From positions 1-29,997 of the forward strand of contig JAYEJB010000056.1 of NCBI GenBank assembly GCA_034716415.1: DNA of 29,997 nt, read 5' to 3'. The stretch's first letter is position 1. Every line of letters begins with the position of its first letter. The notes under the pieces are model-generated. The model saw only the letters and a list, made by a program, of their open reading frames with translations, was not told where the DNA came from and did not search any database. The position numbers and the translations under genes were made by a program. The DNA is from JAYEJB01 sp034716415. Its GTDB lineage: Bacteria; Patescibacteriota; Patescibacteriia; SG8-24. Positions 13,524-21,283 of the stretch are shown one piece after another.

Positions 13524-13546
13524 ATGTGTCTGACTGATGATATTTA

Positions 13547-15358
13547 TTAGGCGGCCAGGTCCAAGTTTTCCACGACCCGTGTTTTTGGAATCTCCGACCA
13601 TTGTTCGTGCCATGATTCGGAGTTCTGCGGCAAGGTGCCGGTTTCGATTATCTTGTCCACCCGTTTCGCGGTCTTTTTCCAGTGTCTTCGCGCGCCATCT
13701 TCACCCCAGGCTATCACCATCTTACGGAACATGGGGCTTGATTCTCCAGCATCCATCATTTTCTTGATGCGATTGACTCCCGTCAAGGTCTCCGCGGACA
13801 ACTGCTCGACACCTTCGCGGCGGAGCAGTTCCAGCGCTACGCTGTTCGTACCGCAATCTTTCAACCGTTGTTTGGCATATTTCGTCACTTGGCTTTTGAC
13901 GGTTTCCGGTAATTCATCGTAACTCATGTCCGCGTAGCTGGAGTAGTTGGGATTTTCGCGGAAGATGTCGCCTTTAATCGCTTCGTATGATTCCTGGTCG
14001 AACTCGTCATCAGCGAAAGCCGCACCGAGATCGAGGCTCAGCAGTTCGCCGTCAGCCACCTTGAGGTTGCCGGAATGTCGGTCGGAATTCATGATGATCC
14101 AGTCCAGCACGCCCATCAGCTCCATCTGTTTAGCGAATTCCGGCTCTTCGGCAACCTTTTTTTGGAGCTTCGCGACGTTCGGAATGGCTTCACCACCCAC
14201 CCATCGTTGTACTGATTCCGTACCGTTCTTGTCGACGTCCGCGATGACCTCCGGTGTCTGTATTCCGATCAGAAAAGCGTAGTCCTGGCCGATATTTTCC
14301 GCGTCAGCGGACTTGCCCGGCTCAATGGAGAGACGTGTCGCCAGCATGCGTTCCGTGGCGTAAGCGCGTTCGAAGACCCTGGCCTTGCGGACAGTGCGGT
14401 GGTCACCGACCTCGGCGAGCATTACCGTGTTGATGCCTTCGTTGATGTTGCTCATACTACCAACCTGTTCTCCGCGCAGGTCCATGGTTCGTTCAAGTCG
14501 TTCCTGTGCGCCGAGTTCGGGGAATCTGGCGGCGACATCATTCAGGAATTCGGTGCCGGCTTCGTTCATTTCACCCATCTTCTCGAGCTGTTGCCGGACT
14601 TCGAACAGGGGCTCACCCCCTTTCGCCTTGAACACCTCTGCCATGAGCGTATCTTTGGTGTTTTCGGGCGTGCTTTCGATTGCGCCGATCAGCTCATCAG
14701 CCGTCAGTATCCCTTTCCTCAAGAGATAATCCGGACTCTTTTCCCCTTCGGTGATCCATTCTGACGCGATCTGGATACGCTCGTTGCGCGGAATGAGGTC
14801 CGAGCCGCCGTAACCGAACGCCTCGACGAACGCTTCGGGGTTTTCCTTGAATATTTTTCGTCCCACTTTGCGGTGAGCCTCGATCCTAACCGCCTGTTCA
14901 GCCCGGGCCTCTTTACCTGTCACGAATCGGCGAGTTTCTTTCAGGTCGAGTATTGAAGCCTTGCTTGGGTCAGCTTCGATCATCAGCGCGATGCTTTCAG
15001 CATGTTCCATGACTTCCGTGGGGATCGGTCGGGTTGTCTCAAGTGAGCCTGTCGGATCGAACTTCTTGTCAATCTCGCTTTGCGATTGTATCATCGTGAG
15101 TCTCAATTTTGTCTTCTTCGGACCGGATTTCATTTCGGGGGAAACGATTAGGGTTTCTGGTAGGGTGGGTGAAACGATTTTAGTTTCAGGTACCGCCATC
15201 TTCTCGGGAGGTTCAGATAAGGCCACTTCATCTTCCATGATGGGGGGTGTCTCATCGATCTTCGTAATGGCTTGATCGATTGATTCTTCTTCGGGCTTCA
15301 TCTTGTCCGGGGAATAGCCGATATTGGTGCCTGGTTCCATAATTTTAGCGTTAGGCAT
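13547..15358 (-). CDS. large protein with PI3/4K- or HipA-like kinase signature (603 aa)
   Basis: Residues 1-110 are low in complexity, with repeated VSPT/VSPE and PET motifs, and look disordered. Residues about 115-295 are helical and charged. A candidate kinase fold follows: a glycine-containing turn (NINEGINTVMLAEV, 305-318) with a candidate ATP-binding Lys325, a following helix with Glu336 (ERAYATERMLA), a hinge-like segment (SVQRWVGG, 382-389), then DRHSGN at 426-431 and SLDLG at 441-445. The order DRHxxN then DLG is the catalytic and metal-binding pattern of the PI3K/PI4K, actin-fragmin and HipA superfamily. The remainder (450-603) is helical. No signal peptide or membrane helix. It could phosphorylate protein or lipid; the substrate is unknown. 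It starts at ATG 15358; the small acidic gene follows in the same operon. The family is not recognised beyond this signature. Confidence 0.65.
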   Translation of the reverse strand: MPNAKIMEPGTNIGYSPDKMKPEEESIDQAITKIDETPPIMEDEVALSEPPEKMAVPETKIVSPTLPETLIVSPEMKSGPKKTKLRLTMIQSQSEIDKKFDPTGSLETTRPIPTEVMEHAESIALMIEADPSKASILDLKETRRFVTGKEARAEQAVRIEAHRKVGRKIFKENPEAFVEAFGYGGSDLIPRNERIQIASEWITEGEKSPDYLLRKGILTADELIGAIESTPENTKDTLMAEVFKAKGGEPLFEVRQQLEKMGEMNEAGTEFLNDVAARFPELGAQERLERTMDLRGEQVGSMSNINEGINTVMLAEVGDHRTVRKARVFERAYATERMLATRLSIEPGKSADAENIGQDYAFLIGIQTPEVIADVDKNGTESVQRWVGGEAIPNVAKLQKKVAEEPEFAKQMELMGVLDWIIMNSDRHSGNLKVADGELLSLDLGAAFADDEFDQESYEAIKGDIFRENPNYSSYADMSYDELPETVKSQVTKYAKQRLKDCGTNSVALELLRREGVEQLSAETLTGVNRIKKMMDAGESSPMFRKMVIAWGEDGARRHWKKTAKRVDKIIETGTLPQNSESWHEQWSEIPKTRVVENLDLAA

Positions 15359-15406
15359 TCTCTGGGTCTATTTTGTAGGATGCCTTAGTTTAGCCGTCAT
15401 GGTCAA

Positions 15407-15430
15407 TTAAAAAAGCCGGATATCTCCGGC
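15407..15430 (-). terminator. intrinsic terminator of the TrpF-like gene
   Basis: On the minus strand, GCCGGA/TCCGGC with a GATA loop is followed by TTTTTT, fourteen bases after the stop. Confidence 0.8.
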
Positions 15431-15443
15431 GGGGATGGCGGTC

Positions 15444-16229
15444 TCAAATGAGCGCCTCGGTGCACAGTTGTGTTGCGCGTTGGATGTAGAGTTCTGACCG
15501 ATTCGGATCGAGCGGTTTTCGCTGGTCCTTCTCCTGATGCAACTGACCGCACGCGTCCAGGCTGATGTCCGGGAACTCCTCGAAGAACGGTTCGACGAAA
15601 TGCAGTGTGTCCGGGCCGAGTCCGCCCGCGACCGCTAGGGAGAGATCCGGAATATGCGTGCGGATGGCGCGCAGGAACGGCAGGAGCTCATCCGGATTCA
15701 GGGGTTTTCCCTGTCCTTCGCTCTTGTCCAGCAGGACGCAGTCGACCGCGCCGTTGTAATCGGAGAGCCATCGCACGACCGTGGCCGGATCGTCGCCGGC
15801 CATCTTAAGCGCCACGGTGTTGAGCTGAAGGACAATCTGCAGGTGTCGGTAGATGTCGCAGAAGGTCATCATGCCGTCTACGTCAGGCCAGGGCACATCG
15901 ATTTGGATGGCGTCCAGCTCATAACCGCCGTAGCCGGCCGCGTGGGTCAGGCGTGTCAGCAAATCATCGAACCTGTCATCCACGTAATGGATCGTGTTCA
16001 TGGCGCGATGATGATCGGTGAAGATGTGCCGGATCTCGTCGCGGTCCGGCCAGACATCGGTCCACTCGCTCGGCTGACCGTTCAGCGTCTCCCGGTTCAT
16101 CATCACTCCGACCATGAGCCGGCGATCGCGGTCTACGGCGCAGTTGGCGGATAGGACCTGACACATCTTGGTGGCCTGCTCGGCGTTTTCGAAACCGGTG
16201 ATTCCGATGTATGGCTTGAACTTTCTCAT
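15444..16229 (-). CDS. phosphoribosylanthranilate isomerase-like TIM-barrel protein (261 aa)
   Basis: The order of segments is that of a TrpF-like beta/alpha barrel: YIGITGFENAEQA at the N-terminus (strand 1), GVMMN (strand 2), IHYVD, DAIQIDVPWP (strand), IVLQLN, VDCVLLDKSEGQGKPL (matching the LLDS...GGTG segment of TrpF, with altered residues), and LAVAGGLGPDTL (strand 7, phosphate-binding AGGL). TrpF converts phosphoribosylanthranilate in tryptophan synthesis, but no other trp gene is here and the usual catalytic Cys near strand 1 (KICG) is replaced by ITGF, so the true reaction may differ. The ATG at 16229 has a good AGGAG site at 16240-16236; an in-frame ATG at 16235 and a longer start at 16268 are less likely. 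Confidence 0.7.
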   Translation of the reverse strand: MRKFKPYIGITGFENAEQATKMCQVLSANCAVDRDRRLMVGVMMNRETLNGQPSEWTDVWPDRDEIRHIFTDHHRAMNTIHYVDDRFDDLLTRLTHAAGYGGYELDAIQIDVPWPDVDGMMTFCDIYRHLQIVLQLNTVALKMAGDDPATVVRWLSDYNGAVDCVLLDKSEGQGKPLNPDELLPFLRAIRTHIPDLSLAVAGGLGPDTLHFVEPFFEEFPDISLDACGQLHQEKDQRKPLDPNRSELYIQRATQLCTEALI

Positions 16230-16298
16230 CAGCATCTCCTGTGAAAGGTCAGTTGACCACCTTAACAAGGCGGGGCTGGTTTGCCAAACCGCCGCGTG

Positions 16299-16307
16299 TT
16301 ATCCACA
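16299..16307 (+). promoter_or_regulatory. DnaA-box-like 9-mer
   Basis: Perfect TTATCCACA between the divergent TrpF-like and ASCH genes. It is one of three perfect copies in the window. Confidence 0.4.
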
Positions 16308-16372
16308 CGAATGTCTTGTCGTTCATTTTTAGTTTGATACTGTCCGGTCAGAGTCCTTTAGGAGGTGAGAGA

Positions 16373-16732
16373 ATGAGACATCCTTTGCAGGCACTACTTA
16401 TCGCGCCGGATCCGCTGATGCGGGAGGCGGTCGAAGACGGTCGCAAGCGCATCACTCTGCGCGAGGGGCATCGCGACTATCGACCCGGTCCGGTGATGCT
16501 TTGCTGTCAGATCGAGCCGTGGTGTGTCATGGCCGACATCATCGAAGTGCGGCATTGCAGGTTGTGTGATCTTACTAGGGAAGAGCTGGAAGCCGACGGG
16601 TTCATCGATCAGTGGCAGATGCTGAAGCAGATGCACCGGTTCTATCCGGACCTGGACTGGGATTCGCCGGTCACCATCGTGCGTTGGGAAAACGTTCGCG
16701 GCAAGCTGGTGGACGAACGTCAGGCGAAGTGA
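16373..16732 (+). CDS. ASCH-domain (PUA-like) protein (119 aa)
   Basis: The 119-residue protein has the ASCH arrangement: a helix with GRKRITLR (23-30), the hallmark K-x-x-T-x-R, then RDYRPGPVMLCCQIEPW (strand pair), and a long C-terminal helix (LTREELEADGF) ending in PVTIVRWENV. ASCH domains are PUA-like and probably bind RNA; some family members are N4-acetylcytidine amidohydrolases. The ATG at 16373 is chosen for its excellent AGGAGGTGAG site; an upstream in-frame ATG at 16241 lacks one. It is monocistronic, ending at a hairpin terminator. Confidence 0.75.
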   Translation: MRHPLQALLIAPDPLMREAVEDGRKRITLREGHRDYRPGPVMLCCQIEPWCVMADIIEVRHCRLCDLTREELEADGFIDQWQMLKQMHRFYPDLDWDSPVTIVRWENVRGKLVDERQAK

Positions 16733-16746
16733 CTCCATCGTGAACG

Positions 16747-16774
16747 ACCTGCGTCATATGGCGCGGGTTTTTTA
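16747..16774 (+). terminator. intrinsic terminator of the ASCH gene
   Basis: ACCTGCG/CGCGGGT stem with one G-U pair around an eight-base loop, followed by TTTTTT. Confidence 0.75.
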
Positions 16775-16800
16775 ATCGGCTTGATCCCCGTCTTCCTAAC

Positions 16801-16857
16801 TTATACACAGAAGCTCATCGAAACTGCCTGTCAGTTTTGATGGATATCTGTGGATAA
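16801..16857. promoter_or_regulatory. pair of inverted DnaA-box-like sites
   Basis: TTATACACA (16801-16809, one mismatch) and TGTGGATAA (16849-16857, perfect on the minus strand) face each other, and an AT-rich stretch of about 50 bases follows (16856-16906). Confidence 0.4.
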
Positions 16858-16906
16858 AATAGATTTGGTCGATAATTTGGCTTATTTTAGCCTAATTTAT
16901 TAATCA

Positions 16907-16935
16907 TTGAACAATCTACCGCGATGTATTAGGTA
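16907..16935 (+). promoter_or_regulatory. possible promoter of the radical SAM gene
   Basis: TTGAAC (16907-16912) and TAGGTA (16930-16935) with a 17-base spacer; the leader then has a small GGCG/CGCC hairpin before the ribosome-binding site. Confidence 0.45.
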
Positions 16936-16987
16936 TAGGGCATGTTCATTACAACTGGCGGTCAAACGCCACGAAAGGAGACATGAG

Positions 16988-18643
16988 ATGGGACGCAAAC
17001 TGGATGCTTTGCTCGTGCTACCACCGATGTACCAGAGCGGCCGCACGCCGGATTACAATCCGAAAGAGCCGATGGGGCTGATGTACCTGGCCGCTGAACT
17101 GCGGAGAAGGGGACTGTCGGTCGAGATATTGGATGCTGATCTGCAGGCGCTTACTATCGAGGAGACCGTGGGAGAGATCGTCGCCCGCCCGGCGGCGGTC
17201 ATCGGGTTCTCGGTATTACAGCGCGCTTTGCCGTCATTGAAGCTGGTGGTTGAAGGGCTTAGGGGCAGGGGGGTGAGTTCACATATCTGTTGCGGTGGAG
17301 TGGGAGCCACGTTGAGCGTGTCGCATGTCCTCAACGAGATACCGGCCGTCGATTCGGTCGTGCTGGGTGACGGTGAGCTGACGTTCGCCGAGTTGGTGGA
17401 GCGGGTCGTGTCAGATGCCGCCATAAACGATGTGCCGGGGCTCTGCGTGCGCGGAGATTGTGGGCTGTCGTTCAAGGGCCGTCCTCTGAAGCCCGATCTT
17501 GATAGTCTGGCCGCGCCATCACGCGACCTGTCACGGGTGTGCCTGGACAAGACGGGGTATGTTACCGTCGTCGGAAGCAGGGGCTGTTACGCGGCCTGCA
17601 CGTTCTGTTCGAACAGCGGGTTCGAGCGCGTGTCGTGCGGGCCGGGCTGGCGCGGGCGTGACCCCGTGAGCATCGTCGATGAGATCGAATATCTGCACCG
17701 TGAGTTCGGTGCGACCGCGATCAAGTTCAACGACCCGAACCTGTTCGGGCCGGGTAAGGCCGGGCGGGAGCATGTCGTGAGACTGTGTGGGGAGTTGATT
17801 CGGCGTGGACTGAACGGATTGCACCTGATGGCGTTCACGCGAGCGAGCGATCTCGACCGAGCATCGTGTCATATGCTGCGTGAGGCCGGATTCGAACGTA
17901 TCCTCATCGGTGTCGAGAGTTTCGATCCGAAGACACTGAAGATGTTCAGGAAAGGCGAGACAGTGCAGGATATCGAGCGTGGCATCCGTTGTCTGCGCGG
18001 GGCCGACATCAGTATCGTGCCGGGCTTCATCATCTTCAATCCGTACACCACGCTCGCCACGCTCCGCAACGACCTCGTTAAGCTCGAACAGCACGGATTC
18101 GCGGTCACCCTCTCGAAATCGATGCGCGTGTTCGATGGTACGGCGCTCGAAAAGATCATGGAGGATGAGGAACGTCTGTATCGTCGCAGTCCGTTCGAAG
18201 GATATCACGAGTTCTCCGTCAGTCGCGATGTGGCCACGGTCTACATGTGCCTGAAAACGGTCGCCGTGAAGTGGTTGGCGCCTATCGTGTGCCGCTATCA
18301 GGATCGGCTATGGGACATCAAGAAGGCCCCGTCGTTCAGCGGGCGCAGGCGGTTCTATTCGCTTCAGGACGCGTCGTACGAGATTGAGTCGCGAGTGCTC
18401 AAGAGCGCCATCGACTGGGTGGAGAGCGGTTTTTCCCGGGATGCCGTTCGGCGAGTGTTGCTGTCGTCCCGGAACGCGATGAGAGAATTGGAGTCGGCCA
18501 TCATCGGAGCTGAAGCCGAGTCTTCGGGTAGCGGAATCGCGAGTGGATATTCGGTGAAGAGTCTCACCGAATCGATCACCGGCATTCTTACGGAGCGGCC
18601 GTACGACACCTTTCCGGAGAAGTATCGCTGGGCGGATGACTGA
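16988..18643 (+). CDS. B12-binding-domain radical SAM protein (551 aa)
   Basis: The N-terminal 140 residues form a Rossmann-like cobalamin-binding-type domain (LDALLVLPPMY; PMGLMYLAAELRRRG; VEILDADLQ; VIGFSVLQ), without the DxHxxG histidine motif, as in most members of this class. The radical SAM core begins at GSRGCYAACTFC with C200, C204 and C207 for the 4Fe-4S cluster, followed by FNDPNLFG, the IGVES segment and PGFIIFNPYT. Such enzymes carry out radical methylations, rearrangements or ring closures on lipids, cofactors or peptides. The C-terminal 150 residues match no known domain. The ATG at 16988 has a good AAAGGAG site. No obvious substrate gene is next to it, so the reaction cannot be named. 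Confidence 0.85.
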   Translation: MGRKLDALLVLPPMYQSGRTPDYNPKEPMGLMYLAAELRRRGLSVEILDADLQALTIEETVGEIVARPAAVIGFSVLQRALPSLKLVVEGLRGRGVSSHICCGGVGATLSVSHVLNEIPAVDSVVLGDGELTFAELVERVVSDAAINDVPGLCVRGDCGLSFKGRPLKPDLDSLAAPSRDLSRVCLDKTGYVTVVGSRGCYAACTFCSNSGFERVSCGPGWRGRDPVSIVDEIEYLHREFGATAIKFNDPNLFGPGKAGREHVVRLCGELIRRGLNGLHLMAFTRASDLDRASCHMLREAGFERILIGVESFDPKTLKMFRKGETVQDIERGIRCLRGADISIVPGFIIFNPYTTLATLRNDLVKLEQHGFAVTLSKSMRVFDGTALEKIMEDEERLYRRSPFEGYHEFSVSRDVATVYMCLKTVAVKWLAPIVCRYQDRLWDIKKAPSFSGRRRFYSLQDASYEIESRVLKSAIDWVESGFSRDAVRRVLLSSRNAMRELESAIIGAEAESSGSGIASGYSVKSLTESITGILTERPYDTFPEKYRWADD

Positions 18644-18662
18644 TGGTTTGAGGTCTAAAAAT

Positions 18663-18694
18663 AGGGCGGAGAGCTTATCTCGGTCGCCCTTTTT
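18663..18694 (+). terminator. intrinsic terminator of the radical SAM gene
   Basis: AGGGCGGAGAG and CTCGGTCGCCCT pair with one mismatch, followed by TTTT. Confidence 0.8.
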
Positions 18695-18727
18695 ATCCGC
18701 CTCCGCAGAAAATTACGGCTTCAGCCC

Positions 18728-18883
18728 TGCCTGCCGGCAGGCAGGCCGTGGATGAACGCCCCCACAGCTTCAGCGTGCCCCTCCGAAGCTTTAGCGAAGG
18801 TGGAGCGAAGGGGGTAAGCTTCGGCGGATGAGAGAAGTCGTGATTATCAGATACCCCGAGCTTCAGCCCGGGGAGTCTTCATC
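18728..18883. repeat. composite repeat: CCTGCC hairpin, GAAGCTT hairpin, CTTCAGCCCGGGG module
   Basis: The non-coding gap at 18644-18961 holds CCTGCCTGCCGGCAGGCAGG (18727-18746), a CCGAAGCTTTAGCGAAGG hairpin (from 18783) and ATCAGATACC...CTTCAGCCCGGGGAGTCTTCAT (18846-18882). The last two parts recur in the same order at 21284-21381. Confidence 0.7.
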
Positions 18884-18961
18884 GCCCCATCCGTGATTTA
18901 TAAAATAGTCCACAGTCGTCGCTTGCCACTTTATCTGATTTGTACTAAAAGATATTCGTCT

Positions 18962-19510
18962 ATGGATGTCGAAAAAATCACAGAATATATGTTTTTCAAG
19001 TCGCGGCCCGAGTCCGCTGATTTGGCTATGGTCTTCGGAACGCAATATCGGGAACCGCTAAAGCAGGTCAAAAAAATCTATTACGATCGATTGACAGAGA
19101 AGATATTGTTGAGTGGCGGCAAGAACCGCCATACCGGCAGGAACGAGGCCAGGGAGATGGCGCTCAACCTGATTGACATGGGTGTAAACCTGGCCGATAT
19201 CGTGATTGAGGACAAATCGACGAATACTCTCGAGAACGTATTGTTCTCTAAGCAGATCATCGAAGAGGAAATCGGTTTTCAGGATGTGCGACGGATATTG
19301 GTGATCGCGAAATGTTATCACGTCAGACGGGCGCTCATGACTCTAAAGCGTCACTTTCCGGATAATATCGACTTCTTGCCCGTCACATACGATCTATTGG
19401 GATTCGGTCAAAATAACTGGCATGCATCTCCGGTCGGACGCGAAAAAGTCTTATCCGAGATGGATAAGATCAATAAATACTTAGTAAAGGGTGATATTGC
19501 TGAATTGTAG
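18962..19510 (+). CDS. YdcF-like DUF218 protein (182 aa)
   Basis: The sequence follows the DUF218 fold: AMVFGTQY (first strand, place of the usual VvLG segment), ILLSGGKN at 48-55, EAREMALNLIDMGV, then IVIEDKSTNTLEN at 80-92, the signature E..S.NT.EN, and VLVIAKCYHVRRALMTLKR (with minor variation) for the next strand and helix. DUF218 proteins such as YdcF and SanA may bind S-adenosylmethionine or act at the envelope. Here there is no membrane anchor, so it is probably cytoplasmic. The ATG at 18962 is preferred; an upstream ATG at 18893 lies in repeat-derived sequence. No Shine-Dalgarno is present. The SRAP gene converges eight bases after its stop. Confidence 0.8.
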   Translation: MDVEKITEYMFFKSRPESADLAMVFGTQYREPLKQVKKIYYDRLTEKILLSGGKNRHTGRNEAREMALNLIDMGVNLADIVIEDKSTNTLENVLFSKQIIEEEIGFQDVRRILVIAKCYHVRRALMTLKRHFPDNIDFLPVTYDLLGFGQNNWHASPVGREKVLSEMDKINKYLVKGDIAEL

Positions 19511-19517
19511 GGCCAGG

Positions 19518-20171
19518 CTAGGTCGGTTCTATCAACGACGCGTCGTCGTTCCGTGGATTGTTGACTCGGGTGCTTACCCGATAGGATTCCATTCCTGAAT
19601 CAGAATAGCGACCCATCATATCGATGAGGTTGTCCATTTCGGTTTCCGGATCGAGCCAGCCACCCACGAATTCATCTTTGAGGATTACGGGCATCCGGTC
19701 ATGCACGGGCTTCATGATACCGTTCGATGGGCCGGTGATGATGGCGAAAGAGGGGGATTTTTGCCCTCGGAACGTACCGATTTCCCAGATACAGGCCAGG
19801 GAGAATACCTCATCCTCGGCCGGCCTGAACCTGAACGGTGTCTTGCGACCGCCGCTCCTCTTCCATTCGTAAAATCCGCTGACCGGCAGGATGCAGCGGT
19901 TCTGTTCCAGCCGGTGCCGGAAGAACGGCTTATCGAGTAAGGTCTCCTTCCACAGATTAGTCAGGTCGCGACTCTTGAACTTGAACCAGTCCGGATGCAT
20001 TCCGAAGCGGGCGAAGTCGAACTCGCGTTTCGTGTCCCCGAACAGCACCGGAGCGAATTGCGCAGGCGCGATGTTGTATCGCGGCGTAAAATCTTCGATA
20101 TTCGCGATATCCGCCTGATATATCTTGCCGAGCGACTCGGTCGGCAATTGTATGTCGAAACGTCCGCACAT
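19518..20171 (-). CDS. yedK: SRAP domain protein, YedK/HMCES family (217 aa)
   Basis: YedK/HMCES proteins cap abasic sites in single-stranded DNA by forming a thiazolidine link through Cys2. The start is fixed by this: ATG 20171 gives M-C-G-R-F, so removal of Met1 exposes the catalytic Cys. Other conserved residues are seen: RYNIAPAQ (N33), the WKET segment (E76), GFYEWK (E102) and HDRMPVIL (H157). Length 217 is normal. An in-frame ATG at 20207 would bury the cysteine and is rejected. TAGAAT at 20185-20180 lies directly upstream, giving a near-leaderless mRNA. The gene converges on the DUF218 gene with only eight bases between them. Confidence 0.93.
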   Translation of the reverse strand: MCGRFDIQLPTESLGKIYQADIANIEDFTPRYNIAPAQFAPVLFGDTKREFDFARFGMHPDWFKFKSRDLTNLWKETLLDKPFFRHRLEQNRCILPVSGFYEWKRSGGRKTPFRFRPAEDEVFSLACIWEIGTFRGQKSPSFAIITGPSNGIMKPVHDRMPVILKDEFVGGWLDPETEMDNLIDMMGRYSDSGMESYRVSTRVNNPRNDDASLIEPT

Positions 20172-20234
20172 ATATCGATATTCTATCATCAAAGGATTTA
20201 CCCCCATACTTTATGGATAGGAGGTGTTTTTTAT

Positions 20235-20328
20235 CGGAGAGAGAAAGCAAGAAAGTTAAGATAAGTGTCCGGCCGCAAGCCGGACTCCTGTATGACTCTC
20301 TCACTCTCTAACTCTCTCACTTTCTAAC
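20235..20328. repeat. purine/pyrimidine hairpin repeat, copy 4 (GTCCGG core)
   Basis: The arm GGAGAGAGAAAGCAAGAAAG pairs with a pyrimidine arm of CTCTCTCAC and CTCTCTAA units. The centre is GTCCGG (20267-20272) and CCGGAC (20280-20285). The gap 20172-20485 holds this repeat and then the next promoter. Confidence 0.8.
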
Positions 20329-20386
20329 CCCAATAAAAAAAAGTTCTGTTTTATACGTAATTATCGACTTTTTTGCTCTCTTGGAC

Positions 20387-20415
20387 TTGACAGGGTCAGG
20401 TATAAGTGCTAAATT
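20387..20415 (+). promoter_or_regulatory. extended -10 promoter
   Basis: TTGACA (20387-20392), a 17-base spacer and TAAATT (20410-20415) with TGC immediately upstream. The leader of about 64 bases holds a TCCGC/GCGGA hairpin before AAGGAG. Confidence 0.75.
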
Positions 20416-20485
20416 GCTCTGTTCGTACATTTTGCGTTTGATAGCCCTATAACTCCGCCGTGTGCGGAATTGAAGGAGAGGGGAA

Positions 20486-21226
20486 ATGGATACGTACATG
20501 ATGTGTGTGACTGTGATGGTGGCGCTTGGTATCGTCGGGATGGTGCTCGGCCTGGTCATGCTGGTTCGGAAAGAGAGAGAGCGCGTTCGGCAGCTCAAGC
20601 TGTCCGTGGAGTCGGGTATTTCATCTGACGACACCCGGGACGTTCCGGATGGGATGGAGCAGGCGAGCGTATCGGAACCGGACGAGGAACAGGAGATGGT
20701 TCACTTCTTGCTCTGGGATCCGCTCCGGTGTGAACCTCAGGACGAGGCAACTGCGGCGACCGTGCACATGACGGTCATCGATGAGGACGGGAAAGAGGTG
20801 TTGGTCTCGTTCGCTGTCCTGCCTGAAATCGCTGACCGCTACCTGTCTCGAGACGGCGGCCCGGTCGCGTTCAAGGATGCCATCATGAAGATGAAGGGTC
20901 GTCCTGGAATGTGTCTTGTCGCTATGTCGGATGAGACGATGCGGCCGATGCCGATGAACGACCTGTTCGACATCATCGTCGGACCGGCCGGTAGCGACGG
21001 TAACATCGACGAGTGGCTCGATATGCTTCAGGCGCATTGGGTAGAGGACACAGGTTACTACGAAGACACGGGTGCCCGTGACACTAGCCCCGACCCTTGG
21101 CCGGCGGACGAGGTCACGGACAGGATCGACATGCGTCTGGTTCACGAGCCGCTCGACAGGGCGGAACAGTCGGCGACCGGCGCTGTCGTGATCGAAGTTC
21201 CACACCCGTTCACTTTGAGCGATTGA
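20486..21226 (+). CDS. N-terminally anchored protein with acidic cytoplasmic domain (246 aa)
   Basis: One membrane helix (about 5-27, VTVMVALGIVGMVLGLVMLV) is followed by a basic stretch (RKERERVRQLK) and then a long acidic region, so the bulk is probably cytoplasmic. A mixed alpha/beta segment lies at about 85-185 (VHMTVIDEDGKEVLVSFAVL; MNDLFDIIVGPAG), followed by an acidic tail. No family is recognised. It has an extended -10 promoter, an AAGGAG site and its own terminator. The gene at 21470 has the same overall plan (one N-terminal helix, soluble domain, similar size and control), but I see no clear sequence identity between them. Confidence 0.75.
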   Translation: MDTYMMCVTVMVALGIVGMVLGLVMLVRKERERVRQLKLSVESGISSDDTRDVPDGMEQASVSEPDEEQEMVHFLLWDPLRCEPQDEATAATVHMTVIDEDGKEVLVSFAVLPEIADRYLSRDGGPVAFKDAIMKMKGRPGMCLVAMSDETMRPMPMNDLFDIIVGPAGSDGNIDEWLDMLQAHWVEDTGYYEDTGARDTSPDPWPADEVTDRIDMRLVHEPLDRAEQSATGAVVIEVPHPFTLSD

Positions 21227-21248
21227 ACCGAGAGCTTCTCGGTGCGAC

Positions 21249-21282
21249 AAGCCCTTACCCGGATTCGGGTCGGGGCTTTTTT
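21249..21282 (+). terminator. intrinsic terminator
   Basis: AAGCCC/GGGCTT outer stem and ACCCG/CGGGT inner stem, followed by TTTT. A smaller CCGAGAGCTTCTCGG hairpin lies just before it (21228-21242). Confidence 0.8.
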
Positions 21283-21283
21283 A

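Noticed and set aside
17531..18208. Open frame of 225 codons antisense to the radical SAM gene
   Set aside because: It runs antisense through conserved radical SAM motifs and has no domain pattern of its own.
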